A program made the position numbers and the translations under genes. A stretch of 64,000 nucleotides of DNA. It comes from Pneumocystis sp. 'macacae'. Lineage: Eukaryota > Ascomycota > Pneumocystomycetes > Pneumocystales > Pneumocystaceae. The notes under the pieces were generated by a model, which saw only the letters and a list, made by a program, of their open reading frames with translations, was not told where the DNA came from and ran no database searches. The stretch spans positions 422,369-486,368 of the forward strand of contig CM030728.1 of NCBI GenBank assembly GCA_018127085.1, written 5' to 3'. This document shows positions 12,790 to 27,553 of this stretch, one piece after another; the first letter of the stretch is position 1; each line of letters starts with the position of its first letter.

Positions 12790-13319
12790 TAGATATATTA
12801 GAATTTTATTAATAATCTACGACAAAATACAACTTTATAAGGACAATCTAAAACTTTATTTTCATGTTTTAAACTAGCATCAAACTTTATCATAAATACT
12901 AAAAATAATTATAGATTGAAATATATTAATTTTTAATATTATATACATCAATTATAGGTACTAATATAGCCATGAAGATGAACATAATACATTGATTATA
13001 TAAATTGGATTCTTATAAATTGAATTTATATAACCAAATCCTTTTAAATTGATAAAAAATATATATGCTTTATTTCGAAAACACCTAATTTTAAAATAAA
13101 TTTGAAATATTCAAGTATCTAAATACTAAAAATCTTTTTAAATTACATACGTTAAAAACAATAAATTAAGAAATTCCAATATTCCTAAAAATAAAAATCA
13201 AGAATCCAATCAACATATCATTAAAATATATATAAATTCTACAATTTTAAAAGAACTAAAAATATTCATAAATTAAAAAGATAATCGAATCAATAAAAAT
13301 ATTAATACTTTTTATTACT
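12790..13319. other. Convergent intergenic region LOS1 / GUT2
   Basis: About 530 bp, very AT-rich, between two convergent gene ends. No ORF, RNA gene or repeat was seen. Confidence 0.5.
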
Positions 13320-15530
13320 CTATTTTAAAAATCTATAACTTTCAACATCAGCTCTTGTCAAACATTGCATTTCTTCAGGAAGGCCCATAGAGTGCAAAAA
13401 TTTAACTGTATTTTTCCATTCCTGTTCTTTACGTGTTTTAGACCAATTCAATTCTTCAGTCATAATATCAATAACTTTAGGTAAAGTTTCTAATGCCGCA
13501 TAGACATCTAAAAACGCCAACCTATATTCATTTAATTTATCCAAATTTTCTTTTAAAACTATACCTTGTTCGTCTTGCTAAAACATCAGCGCATGTTTGA
13601 GCATATTCTGCTCGAACAGCATAACGAACTTCTCCATCAATAAAAGGATACGCATTATTTAGTCTAATACCACGAACAGGCCACCTTTTTCCTGTTAATT
13701 TTGACATTTCAAGAACAGACCATGCGCGATCCCCATAATTTTCAGACAGATATTTTGCAACGTCAGTATCAATCCCAAACTGATGAATCAAAGAAACATA
13801 TAAAGTGCTTTTCCATCCAGATGCACCTACTAACTGAATATTCGATGTTAAACATTCAAAAGAAGAAGGCTTAAGATTAAACTCTTTAATAGCTCTATCA
13901 ACAGTGTCCTGAGCCTAATAATATTAATAATTAATCAATTAACTAATAAAATCTACCATCTTCCTATATGTTGTCCATTTTCCACCAGTAATAGTTAATA
14001 ACCCACTATCACTAATATCTATTACATGACTTCTTACTAAATTTTCCGTGTTTTTTGCAGAAGAGCTGCAAATTAAAGGTCTAATACCACACCAAGCAGC
14101 AAGAACGTCTTCTCTTCTGGCAACAAAATCACTACTTAAGTGATTCTTAATTTCATTTAAAATCCAAAAAATCTCTTCTTCTTTAGGAATCGGATTATCC
14201 GAAATTTCTGTAGAGGAATCAGTAGTCCCAATAAGAGTATTTCCTTGCCTAAATAAATATTATAAAGAATAAATTATATATATATAGAATACCATGGTAA
14301 AAAAAAAATTACACGTCCATCTGATGTACTAGGATTAATAAATCCAATATTTTTAGGAGAATAATATCCTGGAAGAACTATATGCACACCGGATGATAGA
14401 GATACCATTTTGGGATTCAATGGAGAATCAAGACTTCTCAAAACATCAGTGTAAGGACCAGTAGCATTTATAACACCCTATTGCTGTCAACATAGTTTAA
14501 ATAAACAAAAATATTAATTAAACTTTAGAAAAAATTGTCCACATATCTCCATTCAAACGATCTTTAACTACTACACCACAAATTTTACCATTTTTATCCT
14601 TCTTAAACTCAGAAACTTCAACATAATTTGCAACATCTGCTCCATACAACACAGATGTTAATATTAAGCTGACATTCATCCGAGAATCATTTTGTAAACC
14701 ATCATGATATACTAGAGCACCAACCAAATTTTTAGTCTTTAACATAGGAAAAATTTCCATAACTTTTTTTTTAGTTAAAAAATATGACGACTTTATATTT
14801 TTGCTCCCAGCCAAATAATCATATACCTTTACACCTGCCCAAAAATATGGAATTTTCCACCATCTAAAACAATCAACTCCAAAAAAAAACAAAGTAACAA
14901 ATACTTATAAATAGGAATCATTATTGGGGAAGCAAATGCTAAATGTGGTGCAATTCGCAAAAAAGTCATTCGCTCACATAAAGCTTCATGTACAAGAGAA
15001 TATTGATCATAATCTAGTTTCTAATAAAGTATTAGAAAAATTTAAAAATGATTTATTTTTTTCGATATTAATTAAGTTCTAGGGCTTCATTTGACTACAA
15101 ACCCATTACTTTCTCAATCGAAAAATCATACCATAACCGCTTTTTCTAAATATCGTATACCCCCATGCACTAATTTTGTGCTTCGACTACTTGTTCCACT
15201 AGAAAAATCATATTTTTCAACCAGTGCCACTTTTAACCCTCTGCTAGCAGCATCCAAAGCACATCCCGCTCCTGTAGCACCGCCTCCAATTATTAAAAGA
15301 TCATATTCAGTACCATCATTTCTGGAATGTGCTTTAAGCTTTTCTATCTGCTTTTCTCGCAACAACACTTTTGGAGACGCACTGATGTTAGAAGAATCTT
15401 TGATAAAAGAACAATCTGCACTAATATTTTCTTTTCTAAAATAATAAATCGATGTTGTAACCAATACAGTTCCACTTAAAAGCTGTACAAATAATCGCTG
15501 AGAGTATCTTGAAAAATACGAGTTTAACAT
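13320..15530 (-). CDS. GUT2: Mitochondrial FAD-dependent glycerol-3-phosphate dehydrogenase
   Basis: Inner-membrane flavoenzyme that oxidises glycerol-3-phosphate to DHAP and passes electrons to ubiquinone. Exon 1 starts at 15530 with a basic, hydrophobic presequence ([20 protein letters not shown]) suited to mitochondrial import. The Rossmann motif [20 protein letters not shown] and the signature [15 protein letters not shown] follow. Later exons give [40 protein letters not shown], the Gly-rich [39 protein letters not shown], and [13 protein letters not shown]. The C-terminal cap (RRTR then [20 protein letters not shown]) ends at TAG 13320-13322. There is no EF-hand, as expected for fungi. 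The first intron is about 110 nt, long for this region. It is divergent from RNR1. Confidence 0.93.
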
Positions 15531-15876
15531 TATGAAAGTAAGAAAACTGTAATAAAAATAAGATAATACAACTGTAGTTTTTTATCAAATGATAAATTTT
15601 GAAACTAATTATCTTTATTTTTATATAAAAATAAGCATAGTTATGACAAAATCTACAATAAATTACCTTTATTTTTATATAGCTAGTCTAAAATTGTAAA
15701 TATTACATTCAGATAGTTTTATTTTAAACGTGTATTTTATAAAATCCATTATTCCATAGATAATTTATCGTACATTATAAACCACGTGATTTAAATATTA
15801 GATCGTGAAGACGACACGTAAATTCATAATTAAATTTAATTTAAAAATAATTGGTTTTTTTAAAAAAAAAACATAA
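15531..15876. promoter_or_regulatory. Divergent promoter region GUT2 / RNR1
   Basis: About 350 bp between divergent starts. It contains ACACGTAAA and ACGCGT-free AT-rich DNA. I looked for an MluI cell-cycle box (ACGCGT), expected in many fungal RNR1 promoters, and did not see an exact one. Confidence 0.4.
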
Positions 15877-18815
15877 ATGATGTTTGTTTATAAAAGAGGT
15901 AAGTATAATTTGTTCAACAATAAACTGTTTTTTAAAAAATAAATTTGTTTAGATGGACGAAAAGAACGGGTTGCTTTTGATAAAGTATATTTTTAAAAAT
16001 GTTTCTTATAAAATAAACAATATTATAGATAACAGCCAGAGTTTCACGTTTGTGCTATGGGTTAGATGTAGAACACGTGGATGCGGCATCAATTACTATG
16101 AAAGTTATTTCTGGAGTATATCAAGGAGTAACAACAATAGAGCTTGATAACCTAGCAGCAGAAACAGCAGCCTATATGACTACGAAAGTATTTCTTATTA
16201 AAAATATAATATGTATTCATTAATAAACACAGCATCCCGATTATGCTATTTTAGCAGCACGCATTGCAGTATCTAATCTTCACAAGCAAACAAAGAAGGT
16301 ATTTTCTCATGTTATTTCGGATTTATATCACTATGTTAACCCCAAAAACAACAAACTATCTCCAATGATTTCTCTAAAGACGTATGAGACGGTAATGAGA
16401 CATGCCAATGAACTGGACAGTGCAATTATTTACGATCGTGATTTTACATATAACTATTTTGGATTCAAAACACTGGAACGGAGTTATCTTCTTCGCATTA
16501 ATGGAAAGGTTGCAGAAAGACCTCAACACATGATAATGCGGGTTGCTGTTGGTATCCACGGCGATGATGTTGAAAAAGCTATTGAAACATACAATCTTAT
16601 GTCTGCAAAATATATGACACATGCTTCGCCTACATTATTTAATGCAGGGACTCCAAATCCTCAACTTTCCTCTTGCTTCCTAGTAACTATGAAAGAAGAT
16701 TCCATTGAAGGGATTTACGATACACTTAAAACATGTGCCATGATTAGTAAAACCGCAGGTGGGATTGGGCTAAATATTCATTGTATTCGTGCTACTGGAA
16801 GTTATATTGCAGGAACTAATGGTACATCTAATGGAATTATTCCTATGCTCAGGGTATTCAATAATACTGCACGATATGTTGATCAAGGAGGGAATAAGCG
16901 TCCTGGTGCCTTCGCTATTTATATAGAACCATGGCACGCAGATATATTTGAATTTTTAGATCTTCGTAAAAATCACGGTAAAGAAGAAGTTCGAGCAAGA
17001 GATCTTTTTTATGGTCTATGGATACCTGACTTATTTATGAAACGGGTGGAAGCAAATCAAGAATGGAGCTTATTTTGTCCAAGCGAAGCCCCTGGCCTAG
17101 ATGATGTTTATGGAGAAGAATTCGAAGTTTTTCCCTACTGTCGTATATATTTATGTTAATTTATTTAAGATTTTGTACGAAAAATATGAACAAGAGAAAC
17201 GAGCAATACGAACTATTAAAGCACAAAAACTATGGTATGCAATTCTAGAAGCACAAACAGAGACAGGTAATCCTTTTATGCTTTATAAAGATGCATGCAA
17301 TCGTAAATCAAATCAAAAAAACCTTGGAACTATTAAATGTTCTAACTTATGTACTGAAATAATCGAATATTCATCTCCCGATGAGGTAGCTGTTTGTAAC
17401 CTTGCAAGTATTGCTTTGCCGACTTTTATTGACAAAGGTTTTTATGATTTTCAAAAACTACATGATGTTACAAAAGTTGTGGCTAGAAATTTAAATAAAA
17501 TCATTGATGTTAATTATTATCCTGTGGAAGAAGCCAAAAGATCTAATAAAAGGCATCGTCCAATTGGCATTGGTGTTCAAGGTTTGAAACTAAATCACAG
17601 ATCATTCTTATATTAAAAAAAATAGGACTTGCAGATGCTTTTTTGTCCCTTAGAATGCCATTTGATTCTCCCCAGGCAAAAGAGCTTAACATTAAAATAT
17701 TTGAAACTATATATCACGCAGCTTTAGAAGCATCATGTGAGCTAGCACAAACGGAAGGTCCATATGAAACCTATCAAGGATCGCCTGCATCTCAAGGTAT
17801 TTTGCAATATGATATGTGGAATGTAGTTCCCACAGATTTATGGGATTGGGACAGTTTAAAAGCCAATATTTCACAATATGGTCTCCGTAATTCTCTTCTC
17901 GTAGCACCTATGCCTACTGCAAGTACATCTCAAATCCTTGGTTTTAATGAGTGTTTCGAACCATATACCAGTAACATATATTCTCGACGGGTTCTTGCAG
18001 GAGAATTCCAAGTAGTAAATCCATGGCTACTTAAAGATTTAGTTGATTTAGGGCTATGGAATGACAATATGAAAAATAGAATTATTGCAAATAATGGATC
18101 TATTCAAAATATACCTAATATTCCAGCGGAAATTAAAGCGTTATATAAAACTGTATGGGAATTGTCTCAAAAGGTATTTTTTATTATAAAAAACTATGTT
18201 AATATATTAATAGACTATCATCGACTATGCAGCAGATCGCGGTGCATTTATTGATCAAAGTCAAAGCTTAAATATTCATATTCGTGACCCATCATTTGGA
18301 AAAAGTATATCTTATGTTATTAAGCTTATCGTTAATCTTTGAAAGTTACTGGTATGCATTTTTGGGGCTGGAAAAAAGGTTTAAAAACAGGGATGTACTA
18401 CCTTCGAACACAAGCAGCAAGTGCACCGATTCAGGTAGTGTCTAGTTTTTTTCGAATTTTGTTTACTAAAGACAGTTTACTGTGGATCGCAAGGCTCTCG
18501 AAGAAGTTGATCAAACGGTTTTTAAAAAACGCTCATCTGCTTTAAAACATATTGGTATCAATATGAATTCTTTAACAGAATCATTAGATAATAAAAAAGC
18601 TAACTCTGAAGATGCAATATCTAATGATCAAAATATAAAACAATTAGATAATAATTTTCACAAAGAAAATAGAAAAATGATCCAAAATGAAGAACTTGAA
18701 AATAATATATATGATGAAAAAATAATTGCTTGTTCTATCAAAAACTCAGAATCTTGCGAAATGGTATAATTTAAAATCAAATCTTCTTTACTAATTTTAA
18801 AAGTGTTCTGCATAA
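15877..18815 (+). CDS. RNR1: Ribonucleotide reductase large subunit R1
   Basis: Class Ia reductase that makes dNTPs in the cytosol with the small (diferric tyrosyl) subunit. Ten exons: 15877-15898, 15953-15984, 16029-16187, 16233-17126, 17170-17581, 17626-18173, 18214-18304, 18346-18434, 18476-18763 and 18804-18815. They total 2,547 nt, or 848 aa. The N-terminal ATP-cone reads [18 protein letters not shown] then [20 protein letters not shown]. Active-site landmarks are [15 protein letters not shown], and [20 protein letters not shown] followed by [13 protein letters not shown]. The C-terminal tail is Asn/Glu-rich. A last 40 nt intron (18764-18803) must be removed to give SCEMCSA at the end, restoring the CxxC pair that re-reduces the active site. 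A second ATG directly follows the first. Confidence 0.96.
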
Positions 18816-18932
18816 TTCTTGACAAAATATTTTGTTTTCACTGAATTCCAGAATTTAATATGAATTAAAAAAGAATTATACATGCATTTAGTATATAAAT
18901 TCACTAATTTTTAACTTTTATATTTTTTATTT

Positions 18933-21110
18933 TTAATTATTTTCTAAAAAATTTGTTTCATTAGATAAATTATCTTGCCAAAAAATTCCAAATAAATTTA
19001 GTATTCCTCGTAAAACTCTACTTAAATAGGCATTGGCTCTGTTTAAAAAGATATTTCTTGCGTTGTCCAGTTGTATAGAAGCTTCAGGATTATATTCATT
19101 TTCTTGTAAATTTGTCTCAGAACTATAATTGCGATAATAAAATTTCAGATGAATTAATAGGTATATAATTTTCTTGAACAATCGGATCATCTGATGAATT
19201 AGAAGTAGAAGTATGCGTAAATAGTGTAGAATTATGTGGAGGAAAAGGATCATATTCCATAATTGGTTGAGATGTAATCGATGAAGGCAGATATTGAATA
19301 AGATTTTTGTTTTCTGAAAGTAAAACATATCTCAAAATACCTGCAGGAATTCCATAATCAAATTTTTCAAAGTTTTTGTTAACTAATGGTAGTGGAAAAA
19401 GCACTGAACCCAAGAATTCTAGACATTCGGAAGTATTCCAAATATCTTTTGCTCGAGACAAATAAATATCCATATAAAGAGCATCAAGATTCGTGGGTGG
19501 ACTAAACAATTCATATCCATTAGGGACAGATAACTTTAATAATAAGAAAAGTGACTTAATGACCCAAGGAAATGAAAAAGCAGCTTCAACTATTTTTTCT
19601 TTAGAAATAATATAAGAATTATCTTTATTTTCTTTATAAAAAAGGGCTAATGCATACGAAAATGCAAAAGAAGGAAGTTTTCTTAAGTAATTTTGATCAT
19701 ACCATTCCCTTAGTTCAATAATATAATCATATTCTTTAGCCTTCAAAGCAAAAAAGTCTATAGTCAAAAGAGCACCATAGTTATCACTATCTTCTAAAGG
19801 ACTTAAACTAAATTTACCGTTAAATAATATACAGCAATCAATGCAAAAATGCCTAAGTAAGAGTTTATTAAATTCAAAAGCAGTTCTCCAGCAGCCTTTT
19901 TTCTCTAAATTACGAATATGTTTATGCAATGCAAGATACATTACACGATTTTCAAAATATTCGAAAGGAAGACGGACACGACCTGTTGATATATTAAACA
20001 TCGGATGAAACCCACGCCCCAAAGAATACAATGCACGGTCTATAACGATTAACCCTTTATAATTGAAAAATAATAACCAACCAACCAAATCTAGAGAATT
20101 CTGATAATTTCCTTGATGTTTTAAAATTTCAGATACTTGAAGTAACGTCCCAACATGATATGCTGCAATAAGTCAGTTTTTCAGAGTATTAATGATAGAT
20201 TATAGATATAACGATTATGTTGTAATAACATTATAAGATTACTCGGGTCATAAGATTCAACAGCAATTAAAAACTGGCGTTGGGAATCTTGATAATTCTT
20301 GGAAAAGATAAATTTAAAATATCCAATGCCTATGGAATCAATATTTAATAAAAAAAATCAAAATTACCATCAACATAATCGATAATATCCATTGACAAGC
20401 CATTGTTGAAGAATGGTGGCCATGACTCTTTAAAAACCATTAAAGGAGATCTATTAGGTTTGTTCTTAAAATTAGTTTTATACTTTTTTGATTTTTTTTT
20501 AGAATAATTATCATCATCTAGGACCATTTTTCCAAAAAGTTTCCTCATTTCGGCATCAGGATCGAGAAAATTTTGATCTATAACTAATAAATTTAATTGT
20601 TCTTGTTGTTTAACTCCAAAGTCTTCTATGATTAATTTTGGAAAATCATATTTTTTAAAACTTTGATCAATTTTATTAATTTTAAGAAATTCAGAAATAT
20701 GATCTTTTTGGTTTCCAATTGAATCCTTATTGATATTTTTTCCTTTATTTTTATATTTTCTTTTAATTTTGCATTTCTTAGAATCTATATTATCTCTATT
20801 CTTTATATTACTTATTAGATTTATACAAATTTAAAAGAGAAGATAAACCTCATATTTAAAAACACTATCACCTTCTAATATACTATCCTCAATAGTTTGA
20901 ATATTATCATTAAGCTTATGTTTTATAAGAAAATGTTTGATAAATTTAATACTTTACTATAGAAAAACGATTAAAGTTATTTGAAGGAAGTATATTTACA
21001 TCAAGACTATGTTCTAAGCTTATTTCGCAATTCGAGTCTTCATTAATTATAGATGATAAAAACTTATCTTCTTGAAGCTTTTTAAGTTTTCGAAGATTTC
21101 TAATACTCAT
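18933..21110 (-). CDS. RQC1: Rqc1/TCF25-family protein (ribosome quality control), possible frameshift
   Basis: TCF25/Rqc1 proteins act with Ltn1 and Cdc48 on stalled 60S-nascent-chain complexes. The start at 21110 gives MSIRNLRKLKKLQEDKFLSS, followed by a long Lys/Asp/Asn-rich, low-complexity segment broken by introns (about 20340-21000). The conserved core is AYHVGTLLQVSEILKHQGNY, then LVGWLLFFNYKGLIVIDRAL, SLGRGFHPMFNISTGRVRLP and YFENRVMYLALHKHI, with a helical repeat region to about 19130. That frame stops at 19123, while a second frame continues with coding-like sequence (SIQLDNARNIFLNRANAYLS) to 18933. No GT-AG pair I tried joins them. This may be a 1-2 nt indel in the gene or the assembly, or the true stop may be 19123. 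The family call is good; the 3' model is not. Confidence 0.75.
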
Positions 21111-21712
21111 AACTGAAAGTAAAAAAAAATTGTACGATAAAATAGATAAAATATTATGTTAGTTTTTAATTAAAATATTCATTAAAAGAACTTCTAAAAT
21201 ATTGTTAAAAACTATAAGAAAATTCAAATAATATTTAATTTTTAATATTAAAAGTTTATAAAATTTTAACGATAAGATGTCTTACTATTTTATTTACAAA
21301 TTATAATTTTTTTAATCAAAAAAGAAATTATAGTTAATAAAATTATTTAAAATAAATTTAACATATTTAATAATAATTAATATGTATAATTTTATAAAAA
21401 TTAAAAATATCATGTAATAGAGCATCTATAATAAAAAATTTAAAAATAAAAGTCAAAAAATTTACTAAAACTTTAAAAGCTATTATTAATAAGAATATTT
21501 TTATATTAATATATTTATTTTTTTTAATAATACAAATTTTCAAGATAGTAATTTTATGCATAAATTATTAATTCAAAACAGATATATCATTATAAAAGAA
21601 TATTATTTAAGTCAAAATTTAAAATTTAAATAAATATGCAAAATTAAATTAAATTTTAAAATTAATTAATTGTAAATAAAATTTTAAAAATTAAATCAAA
21701 TTACTAACCCTA
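21111..21712. promoter_or_regulatory. Divergent intergenic region RQC1 / MPP10
   Basis: About 600 bp of extremely AT-rich DNA between two divergent starts. A 64-codon open frame inside (21367-21561) is low-complexity Ile/Lys/Phe sequence and is not supported as a gene. Confidence 0.45.
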
Positions 21713-23557
21713 ATGAAATATAAAACCTGCAGACAGCTAGATATCCTTTTACATGATCCAAAATTATTTTTAAAACCATCAAATGAACTTTATTCTGTTG
21801 TTCTTTTTCAAGTAAAAAAATTACTTGATCCTATAGTTAAACAAAACAGTGTCTTTGAGGAGTTATATATTGATAATTTAGATAATAATCAAATTTTTGA
21901 AGAGATTAAACTTATTACAAATGAATTATCTAGTAAGCTATTAGAAGAGTCAAGTTTTACTTTAAAAAGTCAGATAAATCTTCAAAAAAAAGTAAAATAC
22001 AATAAGACAAAAGGAAATATAATAAAAGAAGACACAAATGATTCTTTGAAACTTACTAAAAAGGATTACAAGAAGGACAAAATGGATTTAAATATATGTA
22101 TAAACAACGGATTATTAATTGATGATAATCTTACTTTGAAGGTAAAAATTTGATACATTTATTTGTAAATTTTCATAATAATTAGGAAAATCGAGAAATA
22201 AATAAAGAAAAGGATTCTAAATCAAATAACTTATTTTCTATTAGCAATTTCAATAATAAAACAAAATCCAAAGAAATAAACAAACTTTTATATCAAAAAA
22301 AAAATTCTCAGGAAACTCTGTCTTCTTTCAATTTAAGTGATATTGAAATAGATGAAGGATATACAAGTCAAGAAATTGAAAATACTAATGAAATCAGATA
22401 TACTGATTTTTTTTCTTCAACAAAAAATTTAAAATATAAAGAATTATCTAATATAAAAAAAATAATAGAAAACGAGAGCGAAGATAACAATGAATCTCAA
22501 GAAAATAATTACATGGAACGAGTTGAAAAAAATACTATTTTCAAAGTCCAAAAAGATCTATTTGAAAGCGATAATGATGAAATAATTGAGAAAAATGCAA
22601 TGATACATAAATCCGAATACATGAAAAATCAAGAAATATTATCTAAAAAAATAAAAGAGCTTGAAATAGAAAATATAACAAAGAAAGATTGGAAATTGAT
22701 GGGTGAAGTAAAAGCTAAAGATAGATCTATGAATTCTTTGCTTGAAGAAGATATAGAATTTGAAAGAGCGATAAAATCTGCCCCACTAATGACGAAAGAA
22801 AATATTTCAAACCTTGAAGAAATAATTAAAAAAAAAATTATAGATTCTAATTTTGATGAAATTCAAAAAAATTATTCTAAAGAAAAAAAAGCATTTAATA
22901 CTAGCAAATTACTCGAAATATATGATAAAAAAAATGAAAAAAGTTTAGCAGAAATTTATGAAGATGAATATAAAAAAAAAACAGATCCTAATTATGTAAA
23001 AGAAGAAGATCAAAAACTAAATAAAGAACATAATGAAATCAAAGAACTTTTTGAAAAAGCAATAAAGAAGCTTAACTCTTTAAGCAATTTATATTACAAG
23101 CCGAAATATGTAATTAAACTGAATTGTATTAAACATTTTTTCTTATAAAATTTAGGCAAAACCTACTCTTAATATTGTATCTAATATTTCGACAGTTATT
23201 ATGGAGGAAGCTCAGCCATCATCATTTACTGCATCTGCTACTCTAGCACCTCATGAAATATATATTACTGGTTCAGAAAAAAACAACAGAGAAGTTTTTG
23301 AAAGATCTGGTATAGTAATTGCAAAAGATGAAATGACAAGACAAGAAAAACTTAGGATTAGACGACGACTTAAGTCTAAAAAAAAACATCACAAATCATT
23401 ATTAAATAAAACCAATAAATTAACTGGTGAAATTATTAAAACATTAAAAAAAGGAAATATTAAAATAATACGACCAAAGAGGAGAATAAAAGATATCTCA
23501 ACTCAGATATTGAAAAATAATAAGAAAATTAAGAATTCATTAGTATTAAAATTATAA
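21713..23557 (+). CDS. MPP10: U3 snoRNP protein Mpp10
   Basis: Component of the U3 snoRNP (Mpp10-Imp3-Imp4) in the small-subunit processome, acting in the nucleolus on 18S rRNA maturation. Three exons: 21713-22141, 22186-23109 and 23156-23557, giving 584 aa. Early residues contain SVFEELYIDNLDNNQIFEEI, a family signature, followed by very acidic and Lys/Asn-rich low-complexity segments. The conserved C-terminal half contains KKDWKLMGEVKAKDRSMNSL, LLEEDIEFERAIKSAPLMTK, KSLAEIYEDEYKKKTDPNY, AKPTLNIVSNISTVIMEEAQ and LAPHEIYITGSEKNNREVFE, then a basic tail (RIRRRLKSKKKHHKS). Both introns (44 and 46 nt) keep phase 0. Confidence 0.9.
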
Positions 23558-24159
23558 TTAAAAATACAAAAAATAAAATACAAATTTATAACAATATATA
23601 TGATTATATTGTATTGTCAAAATATTAATTAAAATAAGTTTTGGTACATAATTACTTTAAGCATTAAAAATATTACGTATTTAATTTATATATACATATT
23701 ACATATTTTTGTATGCCATTTACAATCTGAATGTGTTATTTAAATAAAAATTATAAAAATTTAGCCTTTTAATCAAATTCGGTGTTTTCATTATATTTAT
23801 ATTATTTATTTGATAATATATTTATTACTTTATTGATATATTTCAATTAATTTTAATTTAAAATCAATTATTTAAATACTTATTAACTCAAAAATAAAAA
23901 ATATATCCAAAACTATAAAAAATAAAATAAAATTAATTAACAATTATATAATTATAACATTATATAATTTTTAATCTGAATTTCGATTTTAATGATTCAA
24001 AATTTTCCCATAATTCAATTTAGAACATATTAACATATTTTTTATACAAATACAAAAAGAAAAACTATTCAAAGTCTAAATTAATCTAGATTCTAAAACA
24101 AAATAAAAAAAATTATCATTTTTTATCTACATTTTTTACGATCATTAAAATAATTTTTA
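23558..24159. other. Intergenic, AT-rich
   Basis: About 600 bp of AT-rich DNA between two tandem genes. No ORF, RNA gene or repeat is supported. It presumably holds the helicase promoter. Confidence 0.45.
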
Positions 24160-26708
<2,549 letters not shown>

Positions 26709-27553
26709 AACAATCAAAAATTAATGTAAATTTTGATTGTTTGATATTTTATAATATAATATTTGAATCTAATTTATAGAAGTTCTATCTATTTTATAAA
26801 AAATGTAATCATTAATTTTTATTTTACAATTTAAAAAATTTACTTATCAATATAACGTTTATTATCGATGAATAATTTACATAATAATTGGGTTTAAATA
26901 AATTCAGTTTTATAATTTTAGTTTTAACAAATATTTTTTAGATCAAATTGTTCAAAAATATTTTTTAAATTTAATTGGTTAATGTAACTTTTTATATTAT
27001 TAAATATAGATATTTTTAACATATTCATGCTAATAGTTTTATAAAATTTAAGATGTTATATATTTAGAAATAAAATATCATAATAATTACTAAACATAAT
27101 ATTATTTTTAGATATTAATATATAAAAATGAATTTGAATTAAATTTTTTAAAATATAAATTTTTCAACTAAAACTAATAACTATAAAAATCTTGAAAAAT
27201 ATAGATATAATTTTTATTTATTATATTATTTAAAATTTTAATTTACGATTATTTTTATAAAATAATAAATATAAAAATTGTAGATTTTTTACATAATTTT
27301 TATCATGTATTATATTTTCGAAATATATACAAATTAAAAATATTAGCTTATAAATTTCGATTAATATAACTAAAAAGTAATATTATATAAATGTTTAAAT
27401 TGTTTTAAATAGTTTAAAATCTAAAAAACAAATCAAAACAATAATATATCAAAAATAAAGATATAAAATGAAAACTATATATATATTATTCTAAAAAGTA
27501 ATACATTCTTAACACTTTATGATTATTAAAATTAAATAATATAAGTTTATTTT
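26709..27553. other. Convergent intergenic region, extremely AT-rich
   Basis: About 845 bp between two convergent gene ends. It is low-complexity A/T DNA with no ORF or RNA gene. No repeat shared with the distal array was noticed. Confidence 0.5.

Noticed and set aside
21367..21561. Small minus-strand ORF in the RQC1/MPP10 gap
   Set aside because: Low-complexity Ile/Lys/Phe product in very AT-rich DNA inside a divergent promoter region.
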